DNA of 64,000 bases from Bacillus sp. es.036 (GTDB lineage Bacteria; Bacillota; Bacilli; Bacillales; Guptibacillaceae): contig NZ_PDIZ01000001.1 in assembly GCF_002563635.1 (NCBI RefSeq), forward strand, positions 3,534,001 to 3,598,000, given 5' to 3'. The notes beneath the pieces are model-generated. The model did no database searches. It was given only the letters and a program-made list of their open reading frames with translations, and had not been told where the DNA came from. The position numbers were made by a program, and so were the translations under genes. Positions 8,695-18,079 of this stretch are shown piece after piece (the first letter of the stretch is position 1; the number at the start of each line of letters is the position of its first letter).

Positions 8695-9310
8695 AGTAAG
8701 CAAGCCCAATTGATTCTCGAATATAAAGATGATTGCTTACCGTTTGAAGCAGAAAAGAAGCCACATCTTCTCGTGATATTCGGCGTCCACCTTTTGGTAT
8801 TCCCGTTCGCGCCTTTCGGTATTCCCCCGTCAAGTCATCATTCGTAAGTCCCATCGGACGAGCGATTGTCCACTCTACTTCACTTGCACTAAGTAGATCA
8901 GCAGCTCTTCTGTGATCAGCCAAAACGTTTTGCAAAAGTTTACCTGCAATGAACCCTGTTACACCCGGAATTTCTTTGTTAATTCCTGCGGAAGCCATAT
9001 ACACAATGCGATTCACACCATGAATACTCATCGCATCGAGAATATTCGCGGTCATCGTCGAAAGTTCCGTTGTTTTTCCAAGTCCACTTGCCCCAAGGCA
9101 AGAAACAACCGCGTCGACATCAGAAGACATGGCTTGCTTCACATCAGCCGATTGCATCGCATCGCCAATTTCAACTAACAAATTCTTATGAGACGTTTCA
9201 AGCTTTGAAGGTGTTCGAACAAATGCTGTTACGGTATGCCCTGCCGCAATCGCCTGCTTGATAAATGCATTTCCAGTACCGCCAGTCGCTCCGAATACGA
9301 GTAGCTTCAT
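8693..9310 (-). CDS. NAD(P)H-binding protein, BVR-B/YwnB-like atypical SDR
   Basis: 205-residue Rossmann-fold protein. The N-terminus MKLLVFGATGGTGNAF carries the glycine-rich dinucleotide motif of the NmrA/biliverdin-reductase-B-like atypical short-chain dehydrogenases; DAVVSCLGASG and RIVYMASAGI follow as later strands. ATG at 9310 is 8 nt after GGGGAGAGG; an upstream start at 9334 is less well placed. It is a single gene, convergent with the alcohol dehydrogenase. Family members are reductases of flavin or quinone-like compounds, or NADPH sensors; no specific substrate can be assigned. Confidence 0.82.
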   Translation of the reverse strand: MKLLVFGATGGTGNAFIKQAIAAGHTVTAFVRTPSKLETSHKNLLVEIGDAMQSADVKQAMSSDVDAVVSCLGASGLGKTTELSTMTANILDAMSIHGVNRIVYMASAGINKEIPGVTGFIAGKLLQNVLADHRRAADLLSASEVEWTIARPMGLTNDDLTGEYRKARTGIPKGGRRISREDVASFLLQTVSNHLYIRESIGLAY

Positions 9311-9382
9311 TGTATTGACCTCTCCCCTTCTCATGCGTTATATCTCTTTCATCCCTTTTTGTAAGGAATGTGAAACACCGTG

Positions 9383-10579
9383 CTACTTTACTTTTTTAAT
9401 GAAAACGACTTTTAGATAATTTCCTTCTCTAAACTCTTTAATCGTTCGAAAATCTTCGGGAAGGGTAAATTCTTCTAGAAGCTGATAACGTCCATTCGTT
9501 TCTTTAAAGGCTTGATCAACGAATCCTTTAAATTTTTTCATATCGTAACCGCTATAGTTCGTTGAAGCGACGATTATCCCATTATCTTCTGTAATGGAAA
9601 TCGCATCTTTTAAAAGATCTTTATAGTCTTTTGCTGCGCTAAACGTATGTTTCTTAGAACGCGCAAAGCTTGGAGGATCAACAATCACCATATCAAACGA
9701 TAAATTCTTTTTTACAGCATATTTAAAGTACTTAAAGACATCCATGACAAGGATGTTCTGTTCTTCATAATCAATTCCATTCACGCTGAATTGCTCGATT
9801 GTTTTATTTAAGCTTCGATTGGCAAGGTCAACGCTTGTCGTATGAACGGCTCCACCTTCAACAGCAAAAACGGAGAAAGCGCCCGTATAAGAGAACGTAT
9901 TTAGTACCGTTTTTCCTTTCGCATATTTATCTCGAATTAATATACGAACCGGACGCTGATCAAGAAAAACGCCTACCATTGCTCCTTCATTTAGATACAC
10001 GGCAAAGTTCACACCGTTTTCTTTTACAATTAGTGGAAACTCCCCGCGTTCACCTGCGACAAAATCATCATCTTCCACATACTGCCCTTTAGCATCAAAC
10101 CGCTTTTTCTCATAAATGCCTTTATAATCTACAAGCTGCTTCAACGCTCCAATGACAGCGTGCTTAAATGAATAGACACCCTCACTATACCAGTTAATGA
10201 GGTAGTATCCATCAAAATAATCAATCGTTAAACCTCCAAGACCATCTCCTTCGCCATTCACAATGCGAAAAGCAGTGGTCGTCGGATCGTTAAAAAAGGA
10301 TTCGCGGTGTTGAAGCGCTGTTTGAATTTTTCTAACAAAAAAATCCAGATCGATTTTTTCGTTTTCGTTTTGCGATAGAACCCAGCCAAAACCTTTGTTT
10401 TGTCGTCCATAATAGCCTTTTGCAAGAAATTGGCCCTTCTCATCTTCTAGCCTAAGAATGACCCCTTCTTCTTTTAGGGTGTCTGCATTCACGATCGCTT
10501 CTTTAAAAATAAGGGGATAGCCTTTTTCGAATTTTTTCTGATGCTTTGCTTGCACCTGCACGCTTCGTTCGTTCCTCAT
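9383..10579 (-). CDS. Class I SAM-dependent rRNA methyltransferase, RlmI-like
   Basis: 398-residue protein with an N-terminal PUA-like RNA-binding domain (about 1-75), a central RlmI-type domain and a C-terminal Rossmann methyltransferase fold. NTFSYTGAFSVFA is the SAM-binding motif and DPPSFARSK the catalytic motif IV of the RlmI/RlmK m5C-type 23S rRNA methyltransferases. The predicted reaction is cytosine-5 methylation of 23S rRNA, but the exact position needs proof. ATG at 10579 has only a modest TTAGGATG ribosome-binding site. It is monocistronic. Confidence 0.82.
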   Translation of the reverse strand: MRNERSVQVQAKHQKKFEKGYPLIFKEAIVNADTLKEEGVILRLEDEKGQFLAKGYYGRQNKGFGWVLSQNENEKIDLDFFVRKIQTALQHRESFFNDPTTTAFRIVNGEGDGLGGLTIDYFDGYYLINWYSEGVYSFKHAVIGALKQLVDYKGIYEKKRFDAKGQYVEDDDFVAGERGEFPLIVKENGVNFAVYLNEGAMVGVFLDQRPVRILIRDKYAKGKTVLNTFSYTGAFSVFAVEGGAVHTTSVDLANRSLNKTIEQFSVNGIDYEEQNILVMDVFKYFKYAVKKNLSFDMVIVDPPSFARSKKHTFSAAKDYKDLLKDAISITEDNGIIVASTNYSGYDMKKFKGFVDQAFKETNGRYQLLEEFTLPEDFRTIKEFREGNYLKVVFIKKVK

Positions 10580-10717
10580 CGTGTCATCCTAACTTTTCAT
10601 GTTTTTTAATCTGCTTGCATTATATCACGTATTCTTTCTCCTCCATAAGTGAGTATTCTCAGGTGGATAAATCAATACATCCGTTCAAAAACTAAGAGTG
10701 AAAGGTGGTGAACCATC

Positions 10718-10846
10718 GTGAAAACAAAATCAGGAACAGATGTCGAGGAGGTAAAACGCCTTAACGCAAATTCCGGCCTCAGCTATAATCAAGTCAAAGA
10801 ACAGTTAGCTAAAAAAATGATGAAGAAAAACAATGAGCTTCATTGA
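10718..10846 (+). CDS. Small 42-residue protein, possibly gamma-SASP-like
   Basis: A GTG-started 42-codon gene behind AAAGGTGGTG with 7-nt spacing. The peptide is Lys- and Asn-rich; its segment TDVEEVKRLNANSG resembles the repeated VxEVKxxNAxSA element of gamma-type small acid-soluble spore proteins, followed by a basic helix (NQVKEQLAKKMMKK). The resemblance is short and the assignment tentative; it may simply be an unknown small basic protein. A small hairpin (AGACG/CGTCT) follows the stop. Confidence 0.5.
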   Translation: MKTKSGTDVEEVKRLNANSGLSYNQVKEQLAKKMMKKNNELH

Positions 10847-10923
10847 AACCTTGAAATGAGACGAATCGCGTCTTTATCGTTTACAATAAGCTGGTGCTTT
10901 ACTAACGCATCAGGAGGGTTTAA

Positions 10924-12252
10924 ATGAACGAAAAAACAACTTCAAGCTATTTCAAAACCATTCTTCTTTTAAGTGTGGCTGTCTGGCTTGTAGTCATGAA
11001 TACAACTATGTTTAATGTAGCACTACCTAACGTATTAACTGAGTTTAATCTCTCACCTGCTGATGGCGCCTGGATCGTATCAGGTTACTCGATCATCCTC
11101 GCGATTTTTACGATTACGTACACACGCTTATCGGATTACCTTCCGATCAGACGGCTGTTAATTGCAGGGATCGTCATATTTGGAATAGGATCTGTTCTTG
11201 GTTTCTTTGCTACAACATTCCCTCTTCTTCTTGCTGCACGCCTTTTACAAGCGACAGGTGCAGCAGCCATTCCAGGATTATCGATGGTATTCGCAGGACG
11301 GTTTATTCCATTTGCAAGACGTGGAAGAGCAATGGCGATGATTGCCTCTGCCTCATCACTTGGTTTCGGTCTTGGCCCGGTTGTAGGCGGAGTTGTGACG
11401 GAGTATCTTAATTGGAATTACTTATTTACCGTAACGTTATTTGTCGTTTTGCTTATTCCGATTCTCTTTCGTCGTCTTCCTGAAGAAGAAGTCCGAAAAG
11501 GAACCTTTGATATTGTAGGTGGAATCTTAACTGGAGCCACCGTCACAAGCTTCTTGCTCTATATTTCAACATTTAACTGGTTATTTTTGGCGATTGGTAT
11601 CATTGTAGGTGGACTGCTTTGGCTTCGAATCACTCGAACAAAGGCTCCTTTTATTCAGCCATCTCTTTTCAAAAACAAAGGATATCGAAAGCTTCTGTAT
11701 ATGAGCTACCTTGGCTTCACGACACACTTTGCTATCTTATTGCTAATGCCGCTCATGCTTCAGAACGTTTACGAGAAGGGTCCATCTGTTGTTGGGTATA
11801 TTATCTTCCCTGGAGCTATGCTTTCTGCTGTTGCTGCCATCTATGTTGGCAGACTGCTCGATCGCTATGGGAACATGAAAGTTATTTACCTTGCTCACGG
11901 ACTGCTTCTCATTTCAACCGTGCTTTTCTATTTCCTTTCTCCACTTAATGAGTACATGATTATGATTGGCTATATGTTCACAAGTTTCGGTTTCTCTAGT
12001 CTTTCTTCAAGTACGACAAATGAAGTATCACGCATTCTTCCTTCCGAAGAAATCGCGACTGGCATTGGCATGAAGCAACTCATTCAATTCGTCGGCAGCG
12101 CGTCGGGATCTGTAGCCGGAGGAATACTATTAGAGCTAAACGGATTAACCTACAGCACACAATCCTTTCAGCTCACGTATGCCTTCTTGTTCGTCTTAAT
12201 GGCTCTATCAGCAGTCATTATGATTGTTTATGCAAGAAAAGCGAAATCGTAA
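10924..12252 (+). CDS. MFS transporter, DHA2-type drug/metabolite exporter
   Basis: 442-residue integral membrane protein with about 14 hydrophobic segments, typical of the DHA2 (EmrB/QacA, TetA(L)-like) drug:H+ antiporters. The MNTTMFNVALPNV helix and GWIVSGYS-like TM2 (GAWIVSGYSIILA), the motif A region (RLSDYLPIRRLLIAG) and the antiporter motif C segment (SASSLGFGLGPVVGG) are visible. ATG at 10924 follows AGGAGGGTTTAA. It is a single gene with its own terminator. Substrate unknown; no adjacent MarR or TetR gene is seen. Confidence 0.85.
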   Translation: MNEKTTSSYFKTILLLSVAVWLVVMNTTMFNVALPNVLTEFNLSPADGAWIVSGYSIILAIFTITYTRLSDYLPIRRLLIAGIVIFGIGSVLGFFATTFPLLLAARLLQATGAAAIPGLSMVFAGRFIPFARRGRAMAMIASASSLGFGLGPVVGGVVTEYLNWNYLFTVTLFVVLLIPILFRRLPEEEVRKGTFDIVGGILTGATVTSFLLYISTFNWLFLAIGIIVGGLLWLRITRTKAPFIQPSLFKNKGYRKLLYMSYLGFTTHFAILLLMPLMLQNVYEKGPSVVGYIIFPGAMLSAVAAIYVGRLLDRYGNMKVIYLAHGLLLISTVLFYFLSPLNEYMIMIGYMFTSFGFSSLSSSTTNEVSRILPSEEIATGIGMKQLIQFVGSASGSVAGGILLELNGLTYSTQSFQLTYAFLFVLMALSAVIMIVYARKAKS

Positions 12253-12285
12253 ATTGGTATTTAAACAGAACACAATATGACCCAC

Positions 12286-12324
12286 ATGAAAACCCACCCT
12301 AAAACACTAGGGTGGGTTTTCATT
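12286..12324. terminator. Terminator after the MFS gene
   Basis: 15-bp stem: ATGAAAACCCACCCT (12286-12300) with its complement (12309-12323). It is symmetric enough to act also for the convergent ABC permease gene that ends at 12347. Confidence 0.85.
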
Positions 12325-12346
12325 CGACAAAAAGCGCGAGTGCCTG

Positions 12347-13969
12347 TCACCTCAAGCCCCTCTGCCATGTAACCGGAACAATAAACAGCAGAAGCACGAG
12401 ATAAATCCATATACCAAATGGAACATTTGTTACTACAAAATGTAGGCCTCCAAATACAGGAATTAAAAGCGCAAAAGGAATCGTCTTCCAGCCATCACTC
12501 TGCCCAGCAGACTCGAAAGGCTGTGAGAAAGGAAGCTTTCCTTTCAACATTCGAAAGCAAATGACGCTGTAAATCAAAGCGATTAAGAGTACGATAACCA
12601 AATCTGGTATGATCCGGATTCCAAATAAAAAACCATACAACATACTAATGACAACAAATACCGGAGCAAAGAGACGGATTAGGAAGGCTTTTAACGTACC
12701 TTTAATGATCACTGCGTCACTTTGCAGGGGTGTAACGTGATAAATCCACGAGCCTTTGCTCTTGCTGGAATACTGAAGCATAATCACAATCCCTGGAATC
12801 ATCATCATGCTTGCATAAATGGTTAAATACATTCGCCCAGAAGTGATACTATCTAAAGATCCACCAGCAGAGTATCCATTGTAAAGGAAAACAAAAGGAA
12901 AGATGATGGCAAAGCCTAACGAAGGATAGATTTTAAGCTTTAAATCACGCTCATTCTTCAACATTCTTTCTGCAAAATGATAAAAAGCATGCTCTTCTTT
13001 ACTTGTTGTTAGAAGAGAAGCTAGACGGTTCATACCTTTCGTCGTTTTCTTTTTCGACGGTCCTGCCTGATCCATTAATTTCAGTAGATTTTTTTCAAAT
13101 GTAGGTAATAACGAAAGGTAAATCCATAAGGCGATTAAAGGGACTAGAAGTGCTAAAGCCATAAAAACATAGTAATAAGCTCCGCTAGCACCATTTAAAA
13201 TAACGGCAAATGGCGCTCCAAACCAGACCGGCGGCAATAACACGTTCCACCATGCTGCTTCAAAGCTAGACTGTAATCCTTGAAACTCAAAGGCACGTGC
13301 AAGTACTTGGTAACCTATGACAATTGTAAAGGAAAGCCCTATTTGCACATAGTTAATGACGTCTCGCAAACGTTCTCCACCAAAAAATTTTAGAATCACA
13401 TAATAGAGTAACGCTGTGATGGCCACAATGAACAAGTCGCTAAACAAGACCGTTACACTAAATAGTAATGCAAAGATAACGCCAAACTGAACAATGCCAA
13501 CGACAAGAGGAACACTCACAATCGCTGCTGTTAAAAAGAACAAATAGACGGTCACATGAATCCCACGTGCAGCACTGATGGTCCTGTGATCAACTGGCCT
13601 TGTCCCTATTACCGTCTGATCACGAACGTCCAACAGTACAGATGAGAAATCGGAAATCATTGCCGTCATAATTAAAAACATTAACACTCCAAAAATCAAA
13701 CTCATCTTAAACATAAAATTGTCGCCAATAAACAAAATGGGGATTAACGTTAATCCAATGAAAGCATAAAACCAGAGCGATTTCAGAAACTGGTTTGAAT
13801 CCTGCTTTTTCTCCCCGCCCCTATTTTGACTCATAATCGTGGTAGGTCGCCTACCATCCATCGTCAGCTTTACCTGAAGAATACGCCTCATTGTCGGATA
13901 ATCAATTTCAAATCGCTCAAATACCACTCGAAACAAATCTAGTATTTTTAACGTAGTAAAATTCTTCAT
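12347..13969 (-). CDS. ABC transporter permease component
   Basis: 540-residue polytopic membrane protein with about 10-12 hydrophobic segments and a roughly 70-residue cytoplasmic N-terminus. No sequence-specific motif is recognised, but the gene overlaps the upstream ATPase gene by 4 bp (ATGA), so it is the cognate permease of that ABC system. The size and layout resemble the B. subtilis YthQ type. It has no ribosome-binding site of its own; translation is presumably coupled. The substrate and the direction (export is likely for this ATPase class) are unknown. Confidence 0.75.
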   Translation of the reverse strand: MKNFTTLKILDLFRVVFERFEIDYPTMRRILQVKLTMDGRRPTTIMSQNRGGEKKQDSNQFLKSLWFYAFIGLTLIPILFIGDNFMFKMSLIFGVLMFLIMTAMISDFSSVLLDVRDQTVIGTRPVDHRTISAARGIHVTVYLFFLTAAIVSVPLVVGIVQFGVIFALLFSVTVLFSDLFIVAITALLYYVILKFFGGERLRDVINYVQIGLSFTIVIGYQVLARAFEFQGLQSSFEAAWWNVLLPPVWFGAPFAVILNGASGAYYYVFMALALLVPLIALWIYLSLLPTFEKNLLKLMDQAGPSKKKTTKGMNRLASLLTTSKEEHAFYHFAERMLKNERDLKLKIYPSLGFAIIFPFVFLYNGYSAGGSLDSITSGRMYLTIYASMMMIPGIVIMLQYSSKSKGSWIYHVTPLQSDAVIIKGTLKAFLIRLFAPVFVVISMLYGFLFGIRIIPDLVIVLLIALIYSVICFRMLKGKLPFSQPFESAGQSDGWKTIPFALLIPVFGGLHFVVTNVPFGIWIYLVLLLFIVPVTWQRGLR

Positions 13970-14760
13970 CTATGATCACGCTGAACGATCTGTACAAAAT
14001 TCTCTGCAAGATTTTGGTGCTCATTAAATCCTGTCAGCTGATTGAAAATTTCCTCTAAAGACCCTTCTTTGTTTTTCTGACGAAGCTGTTCAAAGCTTCC
14101 ATCCGCTACGATTTTGCCATCGTTTAATAGAAGGATGCGACTGCTGATTTTTTGAACAACCTCCATAATGTGAGAAGAATAAAAAATCGTTTTCCCCTGT
14201 GATGAAAGTTGTGCAAGAATTTCCTTAAACACCATGACACTGTTCGCATCTAGCCCATTAATCGGTTCATCTAGGAACAGAATATCAGGATCATGCAGTA
14301 AGCTCGAAATCAATAAAACCTTCTGTTTCATTCCTTTTGAGTAAGAAGAAATGCGCGAATCATAAACATCTTCAAGGTTAAACACACCCATAAGTAATCG
14401 CGCTTTGTAATCGGCCGAATCCGCGGTTAAGCCATAAAGCTCTCCTGTAAACGTTAAATATTCTCTCGCAGTTAAATTATCATAAAGGTCCGCAGCTTCT
14501 GGTACGTACCCTATTCTTTTCTTGTATGCTACCCCACTTTCCTTAATGTTCTGGCCAAAAATTTCTACTTCTCCCGAATAAGACGCTTCTAGTCCAAGCA
14601 TGATTTTAACCGTCGTGCTTTTTCCTGCTCCATTCGGACCTATGTAACCAATGATCTGCCCCTCATATACGTCAAGATCAATATCATCGAGAACAAGTTT
14701 CTCACCATACCATTTTGTTAATCCTTTTAAAGAAAGTATCTTGCCCGGTCCGTGGTCCAT
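13966..14760 (-). CDS. ABC transporter ATP-binding protein
   Basis: 264-residue ABC ATPase. Walker A GPNGAGKST, signature YSKGMKQK and Walker B ILFLDEP are all present, followed by the switch histidine in SSHIMEV. It belongs to the CcmA/DrrA-like class that usually powers exporters. ATG at 14760 is preceded by GGAGGGGATTTC. It is the first gene of a two-gene operon with the 540-residue permease. A C-terminal extension of about 40 residues after the nucleotide-binding domain is of the kind seen in bacitracin/lantibiotic or YthP-type transporters. Confidence 0.88.
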   Translation of the reverse strand: MDHGPGKILSLKGLTKWYGEKLVLDDIDLDVYEGQIIGYIGPNGAGKSTTVKIMLGLEASYSGEVEIFGQNIKESGVAYKKRIGYVPEAADLYDNLTAREYLTFTGELYGLTADSADYKARLLMGVFNLEDVYDSRISSYSKGMKQKVLLISSLLHDPDILFLDEPINGLDANSVMVFKEILAQLSSQGKTIFYSSHIMEVVQKISSRILLLNDGKIVADGSFEQLRQKNKEGSLEEIFNQLTGFNEHQNLAENFVQIVQRDHR

Positions 14761-14846
14761 GAAATCCCCTCCGTGTGTAAGCTTCTACATCTTTCTACGA
14801 AACTTACAAAAAAAGGTTTCACTCTAAATTAGGAGCTTCAAAGAAA

Positions 14847-14870
14847 AGACGATGCATCATACATCGTCTA
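14847..14870 (-). terminator. Terminator of the 503-residue DNA-binding-like gene
   Basis: AGACGATG/CATCGTCT stem (14847-14854 with 14862-14869), followed on the minus strand by TTTTCTTT. Confidence 0.75.
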
Positions 14871-14878
14871 ACCTCTTC

Positions 14879-16390
14879 TTATTGGCTCTCTCTACCTAAT
14901 AACGAATTTGCCTTCTCTGTCAGCGCATAGCCTTTTGAAAGCTTTTCGAGCATGCCATCCTTCTCAATCAATTTGATTGCTTTCACAACGTGTTTTTCTT
15001 CCCAGTCGTTCAACAAACCATAGTTTTCATCCTCATGCAACCTTTGTATTCGCAGGGCATTTGTTGTTTGTCCAATTAATACTTTCGACATCACATGTAG
15101 CGGCTGATTCTCATGCATCGAAATGAACTGAAGTACACCTTTTAATTCCCCGAAAGTGAGCACATTTCCCTTTATCGTTACATACTGCTCCTCATTTCTT
15201 GGACTGTGCGTACTTAGCGAGATTAGGTTGTCTAAATAAGCACGTACACGCGTAAACTCCGTTTCATTCACAATAGGCAAAATCACTCTCGGTTTAAAAG
15301 GTTCAATGGTATCTGTAGAGATTTTTGAAAGCCATAGTAGCGGAGAACCTTCTCTCTCTTCAGGGAGACTTACCTTTCTTAACTGCTCATAAAAAGTCAC
15401 TGTATCCGGCGCCTCGTCTATTTCTAATCTACTTTTGAGGTCCAGCACATCGTTATAAAGGTCTACAACTGGTTCAAACGACGAGAGTGCTTTTGCTACC
15501 TCATCAATCTTTTCAACTAAGCGAGGTGTTTTTTCTACCATTTCATTAAATTGACGTTCAATTGTCGCAATACGTTTCTGCGCACGTTCCATATTGATCT
15601 CTTCTTTTAGACGCACCCGCTCTTCCGATACGTTATAATAAACCGAAAATCTACACGAATCACAACAATATTCAATCTCCGAGCTCGCAGCGTGAAAAAT
15701 CATTTGTTTTTCATGTGAGCAAATGCTTTCACCCCTCCATAACCACGCATCAGGAATTTCCCGATACGGTCGCATGACAATCTCTACACGGTGTCGCCAA
15801 AAAGAAAGATCTTCAGGAGAGTTTAACAAAGAAATTAACGGAGAATGATTGATTTTTTCTACTGCTTGAACAACTTCTTCCTTTTCTTTTGCTAGTTGAA
15901 TAAAAGGATGGCGTTGAAAACCATCGACAATTTGTTGTTCCAAATCATGTCGAGTCTGTTTTGCGACATCAGCACAAAATAAATAATCGCGAAGCACCTG
16001 ATCGAGATGTTGATCAAGTTCTTCCGTTGAAAGATTTATGTACGATTCACGATAGGTGGAAGAGCTATGAATTGGTATACCGTGCATCGGCGAAAAAGAT
16101 TGCCAGATTAATTGCTCAGGTTTAATCAAATGTGGGTATAATTCATCTTCTTTATTTAAAGGAATCGGTAATACAGCCTCGGTATCTTGTTCAAGAAATG
16201 CCTGCAATTTCATGCGTTCTTCCCTAGTAAAAGCATCCATTTTTCGTTTCACATGATCATGAAGGCGATGAAGCAATCCTTTTTGTACTTTTTGTCCAAC
16301 TGATCGAATTCGTTTGTTCTTCTTTCCCATTGGCACAAAAGCAAACATTGGATAAGCGTCAAAATGGTACGTATGTTGTTCCACAGACAT
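14879..16390 (-). CDS. RQC-minor-like winged-helix DNA-binding protein (function unknown)
   Basis: 503-residue soluble protein of no assigned function. Its C-terminal about 100 residues (TIKGNVLTFGELKGVLQF... to LEKLSKGYALTEKA) look like the winged-helix RQC module found at the end of RecQ helicases but without a helicase, which fits the RQC-minor family of Bacillaceae. The middle contains CSH...CCDSC, a possible zinc site around residues 220-245, then a charged coiled coil (about 262-325). The N-terminal region is basic and helical. ATG at 16390; RBS AGAAGG at 9-nt spacing. It is a single gene. DNA binding is inferred from the fold resemblance, and its role is not known. Confidence 0.6.
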   Translation of the reverse strand: MSVEQHTYHFDAYPMFAFVPMGKKNKRIRSVGQKVQKGLLHRLHDHVKRKMDAFTREERMKLQAFLEQDTEAVLPIPLNKEDELYPHLIKPEQLIWQSFSPMHGIPIHSSSTYRESYINLSTEELDQHLDQVLRDYLFCADVAKQTRHDLEQQIVDGFQRHPFIQLAKEKEEVVQAVEKINHSPLISLLNSPEDLSFWRHRVEIVMRPYREIPDAWLWRGESICSHEKQMIFHAASSEIEYCCDSCRFSVYYNVSEERVRLKEEINMERAQKRIATIERQFNEMVEKTPRLVEKIDEVAKALSSFEPVVDLYNDVLDLKSRLEIDEAPDTVTFYEQLRKVSLPEEREGSPLLWLSKISTDTIEPFKPRVILPIVNETEFTRVRAYLDNLISLSTHSPRNEEQYVTIKGNVLTFGELKGVLQFISMHENQPLHVMSKVLIGQTTNALRIQRLHEDENYGLLNDWEEKHVVKAIKLIEKDGMLEKLSKGYALTEKANSLLGRESQ

Positions 16391-16554
16391 TATGCAAAAC
16401 CTTCTTTCTACCTTCCAGTTGGTTATCCATCAGTATAAGCCTAAGCTCACATTTCAAACAACCATTCGACATGCAAAAAACACATTCAAAATTGGGATAT
16501 TTTTGTACGACATAGGGTATATAAAAAGAAAATCGAAGTTAGGGAGCAAGTCCT

Positions 16555-18003
16555 ATGAAGAAACGGTCATGGTACAGAAGAAAGCGTTGGATTTTATTTA
16601 GTATTGTTATTCTCATTTATATCTCCGTTATTACATATCATCGTTTTAAGCCTTTACCAGAAGGAGTTTCTTATGCAAGTAAGGTTCATGAATTAAGCAG
16701 TGATGAAATCGAATTCCTGTATGATTTAACGTACGATAAAGATAATGAAGAAGTGTATGACCATAGTATCTTTGACGAAGTCAACAAAACGATTAAAGAA
16801 GCGGATGAATTTCTCATTTTAGACCTCTTCTTATTTAATGGATATACAGATGGAAAACGTGATTATCCGAAAATTAGCGAGGAATTGTCAAAAGCTGTTG
16901 TTGAAACGATGGAAAAGAAACCTGACCTAAATGTGATTCTAATAAGTGATGAAGTGAATACAACGTACGGTTCTCATGAAGCAAAACAAATCAAGAAAAT
17001 TGAAGACATGGGGGCGGAAGTGATTTTTACAGATTTAGAACGACTTCGCGACCCTAGTTTGTTTTATTCAGGGGTATGGAGAATGGCGTTTTCCTGGTTC
17101 GGACAAGATGGAAAAGGATGGCTTCCAAATCCAATGGCTCCTTCTGCACCGAAAGTGACGGCACGGTCCTACCTGGAACTCTTAAATGTAAAAGCTAATC
17201 ATAGAAAAACGGTTATCACAGAAGATGCAGGAATGATCATGTCTGCCAATCCACATGATGCGAGTGGTTTTCATTCGAATATCGCTTTCAAGGTGAAAGG
17301 TACAATTTTAAATGAGCTCATCAAATCAGAGAAGGCTGTTGCCGCGTACTCAGGAGGGGATGTGTCAAAGTTTCCAGACAAACCAATCTCTAATGCAAAA
17401 GCGACAGAAGAAGTAAAAGCGCAAATCGTAACCGAAAGTAAAATTCAAGATAGCGTTGTAACCGCGATTGATGATGCTAAGGAAGATGATCTTATTTATA
17501 TCGGCATGTTCTACCTTGCTGATCGAGATATTATTGATGCTATCGTTGATGCGACGGAACGAGCAGTTGACGTAAGACTGATACTCGATCCTAACCAAAA
17601 TGCCTTCGGACAACAAAAAATAGGCTTACCTAATCTACCTATTACTGCAGAACTGACGAAACAGGGAAATAAGCACCTCTCTATCCGCTGGTATGATACG
17701 AACAAAGAACAGTTTCATACAAAACTCCTCTATGTAAAAGGAAAAGAAGAAAGCACGATCGTCGGTGGATCAGGAAACTATACCTCTCGAAACATGGATG
17801 ATTATAACATGGAAACAAATATCCATATAAAAGCATCAAACGATCAGAAAGTGATGGAAGACGTTGATCGCTATTTTGAAAGAATGTGGACGAATGAAGA
17901 TGGTACGTATACAGTCGATTACGAAAAATATCAAAATTCCTTATCATCTTATAAGTATGTCATGTACATTTTACAGAAATTATTCCAGGTAACAACCTAT
18001 TAA
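16555..18003 (+). CDS. Phospholipase D-like protein with N-terminal membrane anchor
   Basis: 482-residue protein with one N-terminal transmembrane helix (about 11-30) and two phospholipase-D HxK motifs: NHRKTVITEDAGMIMSANPHD near residue 220 and FHTKLLYVKGKEESTIVGGSGNYTSRN near residue 387. In the family the two motifs form one active site that cleaves or transfers phosphatidyl groups; the layout resembles cardiolipin-synthase-like proteins, but the second transmembrane helix of standard Cls is missing. The catalytic domains are predicted to face outward. ATG at 16555; RBS GGGAG. Its terminator has been split by an IS element (see 18013-19515). Confidence 0.82.
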   Translation: MKKRSWYRRKRWILFSIVILIYISVITYHRFKPLPEGVSYASKVHELSSDEIEFLYDLTYDKDNEEVYDHSIFDEVNKTIKEADEFLILDLFLFNGYTDGKRDYPKISEELSKAVVETMEKKPDLNVILISDEVNTTYGSHEAKQIKKIEDMGAEVIFTDLERLRDPSLFYSGVWRMAFSWFGQDGKGWLPNPMAPSAPKVTARSYLELLNVKANHRKTVITEDAGMIMSANPHDASGFHSNIAFKVKGTILNELIKSEKAVAAYSGGDVSKFPDKPISNAKATEEVKAQIVTESKIQDSVVTAIDDAKEDDLIYIGMFYLADRDIIDAIVDATERAVDVRLILDPNQNAFGQQKIGLPNLPITAELTKQGNKHLSIRWYDTNKEQFHTKLLYVKGKEESTIVGGSGNYTSRNMDDYNMETNIHIKASNDQKVMEDVDRYFERMWTNEDGTYTVDYEKYQNSLSSYKYVMYILQKLFQVTTY

Positions 18004-18012
18004 ACCTAACTA

Positions 18013-18023
18013 AAAAACCCCGG
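18013..18023 (+). terminator. Left arm of a terminator split by IS insertion
   Basis: AAAAACCCCGG at 18013-18023 is the exact complement of CCGGGGTTTTT at 19505-19515. With the IS and one copy of its duplicated GCG removed, the two form an 11-bp hairpin with loop GCGA, just after the phospholipase-D-like gene. Confidence 0.8.
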
Positions 18024-18026
18024 GCG
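18024..18026. repeat. Target-site duplication, left copy (GCG)
   Basis: GCG at 18024-18026 and 19501-19503 flank the IS. A 3-bp duplication is usual for IS150-group elements. Confidence 0.65.
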
Positions 18027-18034
18027 GGTGGTGC

Positions 18035-18078
18035 ACCCCGAAAGTTAGAGTTAAAAACTAACTTTCGGGGTGTTTTTG
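18035..18078 (+). terminator. Hairpin at the IS left end, upstream of orfA
   Basis: ACCCCGAAAGTTAG (18035-18048) pairs perfectly with 18058-18071, followed by GTTTTTG. It resembles an intrinsic terminator and holds CGGGGTG, the only candidate ribosome-binding site of orfA (ATG 18080), in its 3' arm. Such hairpins shield transposase genes from read-through transcription. Confidence 0.65.
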
Positions 18079-18079
18079 T

